Counted from the stretch's first letter, positions 33,898-42,963 are shown. The stretch: 64,000 nt of DNA from Bdellovibrio sp. CG22_combo_CG10-13_8_21_14_all_39_27 (GCA_002786715.1 PCTW01000061.1:1-64000); one strand, 5' to 3'. A program made the numbers and translations. Notes: generated from the letters alone by a model not told the origin.

Positions 33898-34789
33898 ACA
33901 GGAACATATTGTTGAACGTGCAGTAGGGCTTTCCTTGATTGAAGTCTTTCTCGGTACTTTTCTTCATACTTTTAAAATTCCTTTTGCTGGTCATTTCTTG
34001 TCCCTCAATCAAGGACTCTATCTCACTCGAATGACTGAAGTCGGCCAATCGCGTTTTAGCGTTGCCAAAAACTGTTTCGAAGTTTCAGTGGTTGCTGCCA
34101 TGATGAAAACCTTAGCGCCTTCGGTTAAAAAATTGGGACCGATGATAAGTATTTCAACCCAAGGATTTCTATATGCCCTAGGACAAGTTCTTTTTGGGAC
34201 AAAAACGATGGGACAGATTATTTCCATGGTCTTGCTCTCTCTCTGGGCCTTCGTTCAGCCTCTTATCACTTATTATATTATGTATGGTTCTGACTTAAAA
34301 CGGGCCCTCATTTACTTTGCCGAAAAAGTACAATCAGGACTTTCAATTCCAGAGGAGTTCTTTTGGGGATTTTTTATCGCACTTATCTTAGTCAAATTAA
34401 CTTTCGCAACTTCGGTTCCTTTTATAGTTAAAAAAATGGAAGGGTCCTTGCTAGATCGTTTTGAGCAATTCTTAAAATCATTTAGTCGTGTGAAGAAAGA
34501 GGCGACATCTAGATCACCATTACATGGTGCCTTTATGGATCTTTTGCGTCCCTCAGTCGTTTTTTCAATAGTGATGATGGGAGTCTTTTTTAGTTTTAAT
34601 GGATTGGACTCGGCTTTGGTGGTTTGGAAACTCTCACGTGCAATTTCTATCGCCTTTCTTCTCTTTTATTTGGCGCGAACACCTATCGCATCAAGATTCT
34701 TCTTTAAACTCGCGCGAAAGCATCCAAGCTTTGAACGGCTCTATCAAATTTCATCTCTTGCCTATAAAGAACTAAGGGCGAGACTTTAG
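33875..34789 (+). CDS. Multi-pass membrane protein, candidate purine/ureide or urea transporter
   Basis: A 304-residue inner-membrane protein with about six TM segments. The first half (LIEVFLGTFLHTFKIPFAGH, FLSLNQGLYL, TQGFLYALGQVLFGTK) resembles S-components of ECF vitamin/purine transporters in hydrophobic pattern. The second half adds further TM helices and a basic C-terminal tail. I do not recognise a precise family. It overlaps the mega-enzyme gene by 23 nt, so it belongs to the urate operon; a GGAGG 14 nt upstream is distant. Uptake of a purine base, or export of the urea or ureide product, is inferred from context only. Confidence 0.6.
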   Translation: MSSPNTPEQEHIVERAVGLSLIEVFLGTFLHTFKIPFAGHFLSLNQGLYLTRMTEVGQSRFSVAKNCFEVSVVAAMMKTLAPSVKKLGPMISISTQGFLYALGQVLFGTKTMGQIISMVLLSLWAFVQPLITYYIMYGSDLKRALIYFAEKVQSGLSIPEEFFWGFFIALILVKLTFATSVPFIVKKMEGSLLDRFEQFLKSFSRVKKEATSRSPLHGAFMDLLRPSVVFSIVMMGVFFSFNGLDSALVVWKLSRAISIAFLLFYLARTPIASRFFFKLARKHPSFERLYQISSLAYKELRARL

Positions 34790-35557
34790 CCAGGCATCAC
34801 GGACTGTTAGCAATTCTGCTACAATGCTGATAGCGATTTCCTCGGGATCATTGCTTCCAAAAGAAAGACCAATTGGAACTCGCAGCTTTTTTAAAAAGTC
34901 TGCATTAACATCAAGAGCTTGAAGTTCGGTCCTAAGGGCATTTCCCTTGCTCTCAGAGCCAATGGCTCCAACATAAGGAGCATTGGGAAAATGCTTAGCG
35001 ATCTCTCGAAGAACAGGAACATCAGAGGTATGGCCTTTGGTTACTGAAATAAAAAAAGTATTAGAGTCGAAAGAGGCTACGGCCTCTTCAGGTTTATCAA
35101 ACTGAAGTTTTTTGAGTTTAGAGTTGGTAGGCAATTGATCGAGCCATACACTTCGATCATCAATTACTGTTAGCTGACATTTTAAATTTATCAGCGCTCT
35201 GGTGAGAGCTTGCGAGACGTGACCTGCTCCAAAGAGCGCCAGTTTCCAAGATTGAAAAGCAAAATGTTCAAAGAGAAAGGTGACTTCTCCACCACAAGTC
35301 ATCTTAATATCTTTTTGTAAATTCCATGTGATTGTTTGGGGAGCTTTCTGATGAGATTGACCTAAAATTTCTTGAGCATACTTTTCGCAGGCTGCCTCCA
35401 CTTTTCCACCACCAACTGTTCCTGCTTCTAATCCCTTGGCAGAGAAAAGGGCCTTCGCTCCAAGATCTTGAGGAGCAGATCCGCGAACAGCAATAATGGT
35501 TGCAGTGACGAAACTACAATTAAGGTCTGTGAGTTCCTGAGCGCGTTTGAAGATCAT
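34772..35557 (-). CDS. xdhC: Xanthine dehydrogenase accessory protein XdhC
   Basis: A 261-residue chaperone that binds molybdenum cofactor and promotes its sulfuration and insertion into XdhB. XdhC features: AVRGSAPQDLGAKAL, GTVGGGKVEAAC with the conserved Cys, MTCGGEVTFLFE, a Rossmann motif LALFGAGHVSQALTR, and a C-terminal IGLSFGSNDPEEIAISIVAEL. The start overlaps the xdhB stop (TAATG), so xdhA-xdhB-xdhC are coupled. Its end overlaps the convergent membrane protein gene by 18 nt. Confidence 0.9.
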   Translation of the reverse strand: MIFKRAQELTDLNCSFVTATIIAVRGSAPQDLGAKALFSAKGLEAGTVGGGKVEAACEKYAQEILGQSHQKAPQTITWNLQKDIKMTCGGEVTFLFEHFAFQSWKLALFGAGHVSQALTRALINLKCQLTVIDDRSVWLDQLPTNSKLKKLQFDKPEEAVASFDSNTFFISVTKGHTSDVPVLREIAKHFPNAPYVGAIGSESKGNALRTELQALDVNADFLKKLRVPIGLSFGSNDPEEIAISIVAELLTVRDAWLKSRP

Positions 35558-37974
35558 TAAGCATCCCACATTTTAAAAAGATCAGGGTGAATATTTCTCA
35601 GGATCTCTTCATTCGTCGCTGGAATTTTTATTTGCGGAGGTGCCGACTCAAAATGCGGAAGTGACATCAAGGCATTGTTAACGGCCGCCCACACACTCAA
35701 GGCCAAAAGAAGGGGAGGTTCACCCACTGCTTTCGTTCCGCGAACGTTAGCATAATTCTCTTCATTCTCAAGGAGCTTAATGCAAAAGTGCCTTGGAGTA
35801 TCTTGGACACTTGGAATTTTATAAGTGCTTGGTGCGTGAGATAACAGAAGTCCTTGGTCGTTATAAAAAAGATTTTCAGTTGTGACCCAGCCCATGCCTT
35901 GAATAAAAGCACCGGCCACTTGGCCAATGTCGAGAGCTTCATTCACTGGGCGCCCTAGATCCATCAGAATATCAGTGGCATCAACTTTAAGCTCACCTGT
36001 ATCTTTATTTAAAGTTACTTCCGAACAAGCAACACCTTGTGTGAAATAGAGAAAAGCATTTCCTTGGCCACTGAGTTTGTTAAATTCAATCCCTGGAATT
36101 TTATAATGGGCATAGTCAGAGAGACCAATGCGATTGAGATAGGCTTCAAGAATGAGATTTGAGAAAGCTATCTTCTTTTCAGGTTGATCTTCGTGGTAAA
36201 CCATTCCGTCCTTAAATAGGATTCCGAAATAAGTGGCAATTCCCGTCGGCCAAATAGCTCCTTCATTAGGATCATTAACATCGAGATTCGGTTTTTCTAA
36301 TTCGATTTCCGGTTCCGTTCCTAGACCTGCCGTTTTCGAAGCCCATCGATCAGATGGAGTCTTGAGCAGCTTCGAAGCAAACTCACTTAAACGAAACTTG
36401 ATTTTTCGAGTAGCGAGTAAGGCCGCTGCACCGTTGAGATCTGTTCCTGAAGAAGCAGCAGTTGGAGAGGTATTGGCATTTTTATCAGTACGAGTGGGCA
36501 TAACTCTGGCCTGATGGCGTGGAAGGCCCAATTCACTGGTCACCATTTGGGAAATGCGGGCATTCACTCCCTGGCCCATCTCGGTGGCTCCGGTTGAAAT
36601 TTGAAGCGAACCGTCTTGGTGAATAATCACCATCGCATTGGCTTGATTTAAAAAACGAGTGGTAAATGAAATGCCAAACTTCACGGCCGTCATGGAGAGG
36701 CCTTTTATATACTGATGATTCTCGCGATTAAACTTTTGAATCGCTACTCTTCGCGCTTGATAATTGCAATCCGCTTCTAGTTTTTCAAAAAGCTTAGGCA
36801 GGCAATTGTTTTCAAATTTTTGACCATAATGGGTCATGTTGCGATTTTCAATATCGGAGTAAACATTGAGCTTGCGAATCTCAAGCGGATCTTTGTTTAA
36901 AGCATGGGCGATACGCTCAATGATTAATTCAATGGTCGCGACACCTTTGGGGCCACCGAAACCTCTGAAAGCTGTATGAGGGTGATGATTGGTTTTGCAA
37001 ACTTGTCCGGTCACATGCATATGCGGAATATAATAAGCATTATCGGAGTGAAGCATTGCTCGTTCCATAATGGAAGTCGAAAGATCGGCGTAAGCACCTG
37101 CATCTGAGTAAAGCTGAACATCAAGTCCTAAGATTCGACCATTTTCATCAAAGCCCACTTCAAAATCATTCTCGAAGGGATTGCGCTTTCCAGTCATGAT
37201 CATGTCATCGTCTTTAGTGAGGACGATACGAACAGGACGATTGAGTTTTTGTGCACAAAGAGCGGCCATGGCTGCGAAAGGCGCCGCTTGCGATTCTTTT
37301 CCTCCGAATCCTCCTCCCATGCGCTTCACAATACAAACCACATCTTTGTCGGGAATGCCTAATGCATGAGCGACCACGTGTTGAGTTTCAGTTGGGTGTT
37401 GAGAAGAAGAATGTATTTCGATTTGCCCATCTTCAAGGGGATAAGCAATCGAGACTTGGCTCTCAAGATAAAAATGATCGGCACCCTGTATGGTAATGCG
37501 ACCAGAAAGTTTATGAGGTGCAGACTTGATAGCCTCTTTAGCGTCGCCACGCTTAATGAAGCGAGCATCGGCAATAAATGATTTTTTACTGCGAGCTTCT
37601 TGAATAGACATGACCTTCGGAAGGTCATTGTATTCAATCTCCACCAATTGCTTGGCCCTTTGGCAGTCGGCCAGATCAGAGCCTACGATCAAGGCAATGG
37701 GTTCACCTGCAAACTGGACTTTATCTGTAGCAAGCAGTGGTTGGTCTTTAAAAATCGTTCCCCACAAATTATGGTGAAGATCGTGACCAGTAAAAACGGC
37801 GACGATATTTTTGTGTGCGAGCACTTTATCAAACGATATTTTTTTAATTTCAGCATGAGCACGAGTTGAATAGAACACATCGACGAAAAGTTCATTTTTT
37901 AAGAGTGGACGGTCATCGACATACTCGCTCAGACCTTGAACATGGTTATGGGCACTATCATGAGGTAATTTCAT
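35557..37974 (-). CDS. xdhB: Xanthine dehydrogenase, molybdopterin-binding subunit
   Basis: An 805-residue subunit holding the Mo cofactor, oxidising hypoxanthine/xanthine to urate. Recognisable are the N-terminal beta-barrel-type domain (AHNHVQGLSEYVDD), RMGGGFGGKESQAAPFA, HTAFRGFGGPKGV with the substrate-binding Arg, ATEMGQGVNARISQM, and GTKAVGEPPLLLALSVW with the catalytic Glu. Length is normal for bacterial XdhB. It overlaps xdhA by 4 nt and xdhC by 1 nt. Confidence 0.95.
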   Translation of the reverse strand: MKLPHDSAHNHVQGLSEYVDDRPLLKNELFVDVFYSTRAHAEIKKISFDKVLAHKNIVAVFTGHDLHHNLWGTIFKDQPLLATDKVQFAGEPIALIVGSDLADCQRAKQLVEIEYNDLPKVMSIQEARSKKSFIADARFIKRGDAKEAIKSAPHKLSGRITIQGADHFYLESQVSIAYPLEDGQIEIHSSSQHPTETQHVVAHALGIPDKDVVCIVKRMGGGFGGKESQAAPFAAMAALCAQKLNRPVRIVLTKDDDMIMTGKRNPFENDFEVGFDENGRILGLDVQLYSDAGAYADLSTSIMERAMLHSDNAYYIPHMHVTGQVCKTNHHPHTAFRGFGGPKGVATIELIIERIAHALNKDPLEIRKLNVYSDIENRNMTHYGQKFENNCLPKLFEKLEADCNYQARRVAIQKFNRENHQYIKGLSMTAVKFGISFTTRFLNQANAMVIIHQDGSLQISTGATEMGQGVNARISQMVTSELGLPRHQARVMPTRTDKNANTSPTAASSGTDLNGAAALLATRKIKFRLSEFASKLLKTPSDRWASKTAGLGTEPEIELEKPNLDVNDPNEGAIWPTGIATYFGILFKDGMVYHEDQPEKKIAFSNLILEAYLNRIGLSDYAHYKIPGIEFNKLSGQGNAFLYFTQGVACSEVTLNKDTGELKVDATDILMDLGRPVNEALDIGQVAGAFIQGMGWVTTENLFYNDQGLLLSHAPSTYKIPSVQDTPRHFCIKLLENEENYANVRGTKAVGEPPLLLALSVWAAVNNALMSLPHFESAPPQIKIPATNEEILRNIHPDLFKMWDA

Positions 37975-39410
37975 ACTTGAACCTCACTGAAAAAGCGCCG
38001 GAGATAATTGCTCATGAGAACTCGGCGATAGCTGGCCGAAGCTCTGACATCGCTGAGAGGCTTGAACTCGGAATGAGCAATTTGAATGGCCTGATCAATC
38101 ATGGCGGCATCAAGTTTTTTGCCCATGAGAAACTGTTCTGTTTTCTTCAAGCGAAGAGGAATGGCCGCGATTCCTCCTGCTGCAATTGTAATTTGTTTGA
38201 TCGTGCCAGCATCGGCAGAAGCTAAAATACCAAGATTGACGGTAGAAATATCTAAGTCTTTTCGAATGCTCGTTTTATATAATTTCAAAATTTGATTTTT
38301 TTCTGGAAGCTTAAAACTTATGGCCGTTATCAATTCATCTTTGGCCTTTGCCGTTTTGCGATAATCGAGAAAGAATTCATGCAAAGGGATTTGCCTTGAA
38401 CCTTTAGTCGATTGCAAATGTATTTCTGCATTCAAGGCCAGAAGAGCTGGTGGAGTATCCCCAATGGGTGAGGCATTGGCCACATTGCCGATGACTGTTG
38501 CATTGTTTTTAATTTGGGGAGATGCAAAGAGGTCAATGTAATGCGCAAGCTCAGGAATTTTGTTTTTTACGAAATGGCGAAATTCATTGATCGTCACTCG
38601 TGCGCCAACAGTGATGATATTTTTGTCTTCAGTGATAGCATAAAAATCATTGATCAAATGAAGACTCATCAAACGGGTTAATTCTAATTTTCGTTTGTTA
38701 TGAACGACTCCTAAATCGGTTCCCGAAGCGATGATGCGAACATCTTGATGGGAACTTAAATAGTCACAGGCTTCTTGTGCTGTCTTGGGGGCAAAGTATT
38801 GATACTCACTATTTTCTAGTCCGACACTTTGATTAAAGACGGACTCAAGTTCTTTTTGAATTTCTGCCGAATGGTAGCGGTCTTTTAAGCTTTTCTCTTT
38901 AGTGAGGTCCATTTTAGTACCGGCAGTGATAATCGCTTCATAGCCAGTACAGCGACAAAGATTTCCAGTGGTCGAATTTTTACATTCTTTTTCGGAAATT
39001 ACTTTTTCATTGCGAGAAAGTTTTTCTTCGCAAAGTCCGGCGTAGGCCATGACAAAACCAGGGGTACAAAAACCACACTGACTGCCATGACAATCAACCA
39101 TGCTTTGTTGGGATTCATGCAAACGCGAATCATCTTTCAACGATTCAACCGTTAAAACATGGGAGCCATCGAGTGTTGCGACTGGTGCTAAACATGAATT
39201 GATCGCGAGAAAGCGATCGGCGTCAGTTCCCTTAGAGTGCGGGAAATAGCGAAGAACGCTACAGGCTCCGCAGTCACCTTCGGCACAAACCACTTTGGTT
39301 CCGGTCAAAGATTTTTGATAACGAAGATAATCAGCCAGCATCATCGAAGCATCGGCTGCTTCGACATCACAACGCTGACCATTGAGGTAAAAAGTTATTG
39401 TTTTTCGCAT
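37971..39410 (-). CDS. xdhA: Xanthine dehydrogenase small subunit (2Fe-2S and FAD domains)
   Basis: A 479-residue subunit. The N-terminal plant-type ferredoxin domain has Cys42, Cys47, Cys50 (CAEGDCGAC) and Cys73. The second [2Fe-2S] domain has CGFC at 112-115 and CRC at 152-154. The FAD-binding domain follows (VIGNVANASPIGDTPPALLA) and the CO-dehydrogenase-like C-terminal domain ends the chain. It passes electrons from Mo in XdhB to FAD and NAD. First gene of xdhABC; no Shine-Dalgarno precedes the ATG, which is close to a strong -10 box. Confidence 0.95.
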   Translation of the reverse strand: MRKTITFYLNGQRCDVEAADASMMLADYLRYQKSLTGTKVVCAEGDCGACSVLRYFPHSKGTDADRFLAINSCLAPVATLDGSHVLTVESLKDDSRLHESQQSMVDCHGSQCGFCTPGFVMAYAGLCEEKLSRNEKVISEKECKNSTTGNLCRCTGYEAIITAGTKMDLTKEKSLKDRYHSAEIQKELESVFNQSVGLENSEYQYFAPKTAQEACDYLSSHQDVRIIASGTDLGVVHNKRKLELTRLMSLHLINDFYAITEDKNIITVGARVTINEFRHFVKNKIPELAHYIDLFASPQIKNNATVIGNVANASPIGDTPPALLALNAEIHLQSTKGSRQIPLHEFFLDYRKTAKAKDELITAISFKLPEKNQILKLYKTSIRKDLDISTVNLGILASADAGTIKQITIAAGGIAAIPLRLKKTEQFLMGKKLDAAMIDQAIQIAHSEFKPLSDVRASASYRRVLMSNYLRRFFSEVQV

Positions 39411-39418
39411 AGCTGGAC

Positions 39419-39447
39419 ATTATAGAAAGCTCGAAGAACTTGGTAAA
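39419..39447 (-). promoter_or_regulatory. xdhABC promoter, possibly leaderless
   Basis: On the minus strand TTTACC (39447-39442) and a perfect TATAAT (39424-39419) are 17 bases apart. The -10 ends only 8 bases before the xdhA ATG at 39410, so transcription should begin at or next to the start codon, consistent with the missing Shine-Dalgarno. Confidence 0.6.
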
Positions 39448-39466
39448 ATGCTATGCGTAATGAGCA

Positions 39467-40186
39467 CTATAAAAGGCTTAAAAAGGTCTCTTGAACGATA
39501 TCGATCTTTGTAACGCCGACATGATCAGTTTGAACTTTTTGGTTTTGCGCTCCTTTGATCGCATATCCAGGCATCCAAGGCCCTTTGTGGAAAAAGTTGA
39601 AATGCTCGGCAACATTAGGGGGAGTTGCAAAGTACTTGTACTCGCTTGGCATAGCTCGTGCGTCCATGGTCAACATTGAGTCGATTTCAATTCCTAATTT
39701 TTTGACTTCAGTGGCGAAATTGAGAGCGGCATAGCCACCAAAGCTGTGTCCTAAGACAATAAGTTTGAGTTTGGGGCCGTACACTTTTGACCAAGCATCC
39801 ACACATTGAGTAGCAACACTGTTATTCTCTCTTTGGGAATTTTCCGACATCAAGAGAAGCTCACTGTCTTTGGCAATTTGTTTCATCTGGGGGACGAGTA
39901 AATTCTTCGCTACAAAATTCATGTTACCTAATCGCGGAGCACGGCCCTGGTTATTGTTCTGAAGCAAATCTAAATATCGATAAGTTTTCTCTGCTGCTGA
40001 ATTTGAGTAGCTCGCTAATCCTTCAAAAGAAACAATCAATTGATTGACGCCCTTTTTAAAAGAGGCCTTCGCCCAAGTCGAGCATAAAGCTTTCGCTTCG
40101 TCTGGAGGAGTACTCGCCGTGGGCCGATTTAAGGCCATTGCTGAAGTAGAAAGAACGAGAGAAATAAGTAGTGTTTTTGTTTTCAT
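39467..40186 (-). CDS. Exported alpha/beta hydrolase
   Basis: A 239-residue protein with a signal peptide (MKTKTLLISLVLSTSAMA). It has the nucleophile elbow LIVLGHSFGGYAAL and a downstream strand IDSMLTMDARAM that may carry the acid; the late HVGVTKIDI region supplies a His candidate. The plan fits a periplasmic or secreted lipase/esterase, but the substrate is unknown. The annotated start at 40186 is preferred to a GTG 9 bases upstream. Confidence 0.7.
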   Translation of the reverse strand: MKTKTLLISLVLSTSAMALNRPTASTPPDEAKALCSTWAKASFKKGVNQLIVSFEGLASYSNSAAEKTYRYLDLLQNNNQGRAPRLGNMNFVAKNLLVPQMKQIAKDSELLLMSENSQRENNSVATQCVDAWSKVYGPKLKLIVLGHSFGGYAALNFATEVKKLGIEIDSMLTMDARAMPSEYKYFATPPNVAEHFNFFHKGPWMPGYAIKGAQNQKVQTDHVGVTKIDIVQETFLSLL

Positions 40187-40380
40187 GGACTGCACTTTAA
40201 TCGAGATTTTAAATGAGAGATGAATTTTGAAAATTGTTCTAGAGTGACTGTGATCACAGTGAAAACAGCACTAAAACTGGGCAGTGAAAGCTTCTTGTTG
40301 AGACTCTCAAGTCATTAAAATTAATGAGGATCAGAGCTTTAAATCAGTGAAAATCCATTTCAGCGTTATCATCATCTCCT

Positions 40381-41154
40381 ATGAAAATACGTAAGGAAAC
40401 ACTCTGCCTCTTAGGTGCGTTGGTGATCAGTGTGGGTCAGCAAATTCTCTTTTCAACGTTTTATTATATGTTGCCAGAAGACTCGCTTATGAAGCGAATG
40501 ATGACGCTTTTGGGAGGAGATTTTTTGGCTGGCGGCTACATTCAATGGGCCACTTTTTTCGCGTTCTATTGGTCTCTTGCTGAAATCTTCGTCAAACGGA
40601 CACGCTTAAAAAGAGAACTCAAAGTTCTCTCGTCTCATTTGCTTCCGACAAAAGATCGTCACATCATTATGCCTAATGAAGTCAGTGCTCTCTATTCCAA
40701 GGCTTGTGATTTTGAGAATAAGCGAGGAGCAACTTTATTAACCAATATTATTAAGAAAGCCTGCTTAAAATTTCGTTCTACTAATTCAGTAGGTGAGATG
40801 ATTGAGATCATCTCCATCCAAACAGATATTGATAAAGACAAAAGTGAAAGTGCTCAATCAAATATTCGCTATCTCACTTGGCTTATCCCTTCGCTTGGAT
40901 TCATTGGTACTGTTATTGGTATTTCTCAAGCTCTTCAGATTGCCAACTCCGGTGATATGGCGATGATTACTAAAACCTTGGGAGTAGCGTTTGATACGAC
41001 TTTACTCGCTTTAGTTTTGAGTGTGGTTGTGATGTGGTTTTTTCATTCATTGCAAGAGGAAACAGACAATCTTCATGGTCAATTTAAAGAATACGTCATT
41101 GAAAATCTCGTCAATAGAGTCGAGAAGAAAGAAATCGATCAGGCGGCCAGCTAG
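40381..41154 (+). CDS. MotA/TolQ/ExbB-family proton channel protein (paired with membrane vWA protein)
   Basis: A 257-residue membrane protein. Two N-terminal TM helices, a cytoplasmic loop, then the channel signature YLTWLIPSLGFIGTVIGISQ and LGVAFDTTLLALVLSVVVMW with the conserved Thr residues. This second ion-channel set is distinct from the gliding-type motor at 12275. The next gene starts with GTG overlapping its TAG stop, so the two proteins probably form one complex. Confidence 0.8.
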   Translation: MKIRKETLCLLGALVISVGQQILFSTFYYMLPEDSLMKRMMTLLGGDFLAGGYIQWATFFAFYWSLAEIFVKRTRLKRELKVLSSHLLPTKDRHIIMPNEVSALYSKACDFENKRGATLLTNIIKKACLKFRSTNSVGEMIEIISIQTDIDKDKSESAQSNIRYLTWLIPSLGFIGTVIGISQALQIANSGDMAMITKTLGVAFDTTLLALVLSVVVMWFFHSLQEETDNLHGQFKEYVIENLVNRVEKKEIDQAAS

Positions 41155-42068
41155 TGAGAAAGCGCGATCACCAAATATTCAGTATTGCATTGTTAGATAT
41201 CCTCTCTGGAGCTCTTGGTGCCGTGATTATTCTCTTTGTGGCCGTTCCGAAAGCGACAGTTGAACCTGAAACTGTTAATAAAAATCCACCTCAAGCTCTT
41301 GAGACTGAAATTCAAAAGGCCATCACCTTAACTCCCGACAATGACAAGCAGATTACAAGTGTCATGGCATTGCGTGAAATTGCTTCTGAAAAAGAGATTG
41401 AATCACTCAATGAGAAGATTGCTCAATTGACCAAAGACAATAAATCGCTAGAAAATGAAATCGCCGAAATTCAGAAACTCGTCGAACAAAAAGAAGAGCC
41501 CTCTGACAAGAATGGTATTCCTGTAGACGTAGGCTTTCGCTTTAAAGGTAAGCGAATTGTCTTCTTAATTGATGTGTCCGGCAGCATGGTTATTGAGGAT
41601 AGGATTGGACAAGTTAAGGCCGGTCTTAAAATGTTGATCACTTCAATGGGCAAAGAGTTTTTAATAGATGTGGTTTTTTTTCCAGGTTATACCAGTTCTT
41701 ATCAATATCTTTGGGGACAAATGAATCCGGTAGATGAAGTGAATAAAGAGGATATATATAATTTTCTTTTTTTCTTAAAGCCTTATGGAGCTACTCCAAC
41801 TCGCGACGTTTTGACTTATGCTCTTAGAAATTACCCTTACATGTCTGACATCGTTCTCCTTTCTGATGGTGCTCCAACGGTCAATAGTGGTCGCTATGAA
41901 GAAAATATAGAAGACGTTCTACGTGATATTCGCTCTAAGAATAATCGCAAAATTCAGATTAATACGATTGGCGTTGGATCTGACTTTCTAAAAAATAAAA
42001 ATAATCCTAAGTACGTTTTCTTAGAAAAATTGGCCAAGCAAAACAATGGATTCTTTTACGGCTTTTAA
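41154..42068 (+). CDS. Membrane-anchored vWA protein with an ExbD-like transmembrane segment
   Basis: A 304-residue protein (GTG start). The N-terminal TM helix SIALLDILSGALGAVIILFV has an Asp at residue 15 placed as in ExbD/TolR/MotB, suggesting a proton-accepting stator partner for the upstream channel. A long coiled coil (about 75-115) leads to a vWA domain at about 128-304 with an intact MIDAS: VFLIDVSGSM, then ATPTRD and LLSDGAP. No OmpA peptidoglycan-binding domain is present. I infer that proton flow changes the position or ligand state of the vWA domain. Confidence 0.75.
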   Translation: MRKRDHQIFSIALLDILSGALGAVIILFVAVPKATVEPETVNKNPPQALETEIQKAITLTPDNDKQITSVMALREIASEKEIESLNEKIAQLTKDNKSLENEIAEIQKLVEQKEEPSDKNGIPVDVGFRFKGKRIVFLIDVSGSMVIEDRIGQVKAGLKMLITSMGKEFLIDVVFFPGYTSSYQYLWGQMNPVDEVNKEDIYNFLFFLKPYGATPTRDVLTYALRNYPYMSDIVLLSDGAPTVNSGRYEENIEDVLRDIRSKNNRKIQINTIGVGSDFLKNKNNPKYVFLEKLAKQNNGFFYGF

Positions 42069-42511
42069 ACCAGAATAAAGGCTTTTAAGAGATCTTTTCT
42101 TGTAATCATTCCTACTAGAACGCCATTATCAACGACGGGTAAACGCTTATGATGCTTTTCAATCATGCTCTTGACCACCCCATCAATTGAAGTCTCTGGC
42201 GTCACCGTATTTAATTTGGTTGTCATGATTTGACTTACTTTAAAATGCTGAGTCTTTTTATAGATATCTTCGATACTAATTCGATAAAAATTCTGTCCAA
42301 GAAGTCTTTTCATTGATGCCATGGCGTGCGGAACTTCAATTTCTTTACCGATGAAATCTGAAGCTGAAATGATACCGCGAATTTCGTTATTGCCATTGAC
42401 GACAGGAAGAGAGCTAAAACCTTTGAGCGTCATTAAACGAGCGGCATCTTTAACACTGGTATCAGGATGACAGGAAACGATATTTGTGGACATGATATCT
42501 TTTGCTTTCAT
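42065..42511 (-). CDS. Two-CBS-domain protein
   Basis: A 148-residue cytoplasmic protein made of two tandem CBS domains (MSTNIVSCHPDTSVKDAARL, GFSSLPVVNG; and VSQIMTTKLNTVTPETSIDG, HKRLPVVDN). CBS pairs bind adenosine nucleotides and act as regulatory sensors. It overlaps the response-regulator gene by 4 nt (ATGA), so the two are co-translated and probably act together. Confidence 0.9.
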   Translation of the reverse strand: MKAKDIMSTNIVSCHPDTSVKDAARLMTLKGFSSLPVVNGNNEIRGIISASDFIGKEIEVPHAMASMKRLLGQNFYRISIEDIYKKTQHFKVSQIMTTKLNTVTPETSIDGVVKSMIEKHHKRLPVVDNGVLVGMITRKDLLKAFILV

Positions 42512-42963
42512 TTAAAAAACTTGCTGAATAATCCACCACGTTCTTTTTCTTTCTCTCTTCTGTCCCAACAAAACTGAAGTTTTTCGAGCAAATCTTTGGT
42601 GGTGTAAGGTTTAACAATATAATTGGTTGCTCCTGCTTCAAAAGCAGAAATGATAATGTCTTGTTGAGATTCAGTCGACATCACGAGAAAGGGTTTGCCG
42701 GCCAAAAGTTTCGTCGAACGCAGCTTTTGCAGAATCTCCAGACCAATGCCATCAGGGAGGTGGAGATCGGAAATGACGATGTCGATATTGGAATCAGATT
42801 TTTCCATTAAATCGATCATTTTGAGACCCTGAGAAACAGAAGAGACATGGATGACTTCGCCTTCGAAACCCAATTCCTTGAGGGCCTTAAGAAGGTTCTC
42901 AAAGTGAAAGGGGGTATCCTCAACCACAAAAAAATCGGCATCTCTAGGTATTTCGTTACTCAT
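42508..42963 (-). CDS. Single-domain response regulator (CheY-like)
   Basis: A 151-residue receiver domain with no output domain. Phospho-acceptor Asp66 (VISDLHLPDG), acidic pair Glu15-Asp16 (VVEDTPF), Thr/Ser in MSTES and Lys in NYIVKPYT are all present. A short basic tail ends in FSKFFK. It is the first gene of a pair with the CBS protein, and the kinase is not in this window. Confidence 0.9.
   Translation of the reverse strand: MSNEIPRDADFFVVEDTPFHFENLLKALKELGFEGEVIHVSSVSQGLKMIDLMEKSDSNIDIVISDLHLPDGIGLEILQKLRSTKLLAGKPFLVMSTESQQDIIISAFEAGATNYIVKPYTTKDLLEKLQFCWDRREKEKERGGLFSKFFK

Noticed and set aside
36233-38225. Several plus-strand open frames inside xdhB and xdhA
   Set aside because: They are antisense shadows of two well-supported genes, with no initiation signals and no protein family features.
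40381-42068. Zorya-type defence system (ZorA/ZorB)
   Set aside because: The channel plus single-TM partner resembles ZorAB, but the partner ends in a vWA domain rather than an OmpA peptidoglycan-binding domain, and no helicase or nuclease effectors lie beside it.
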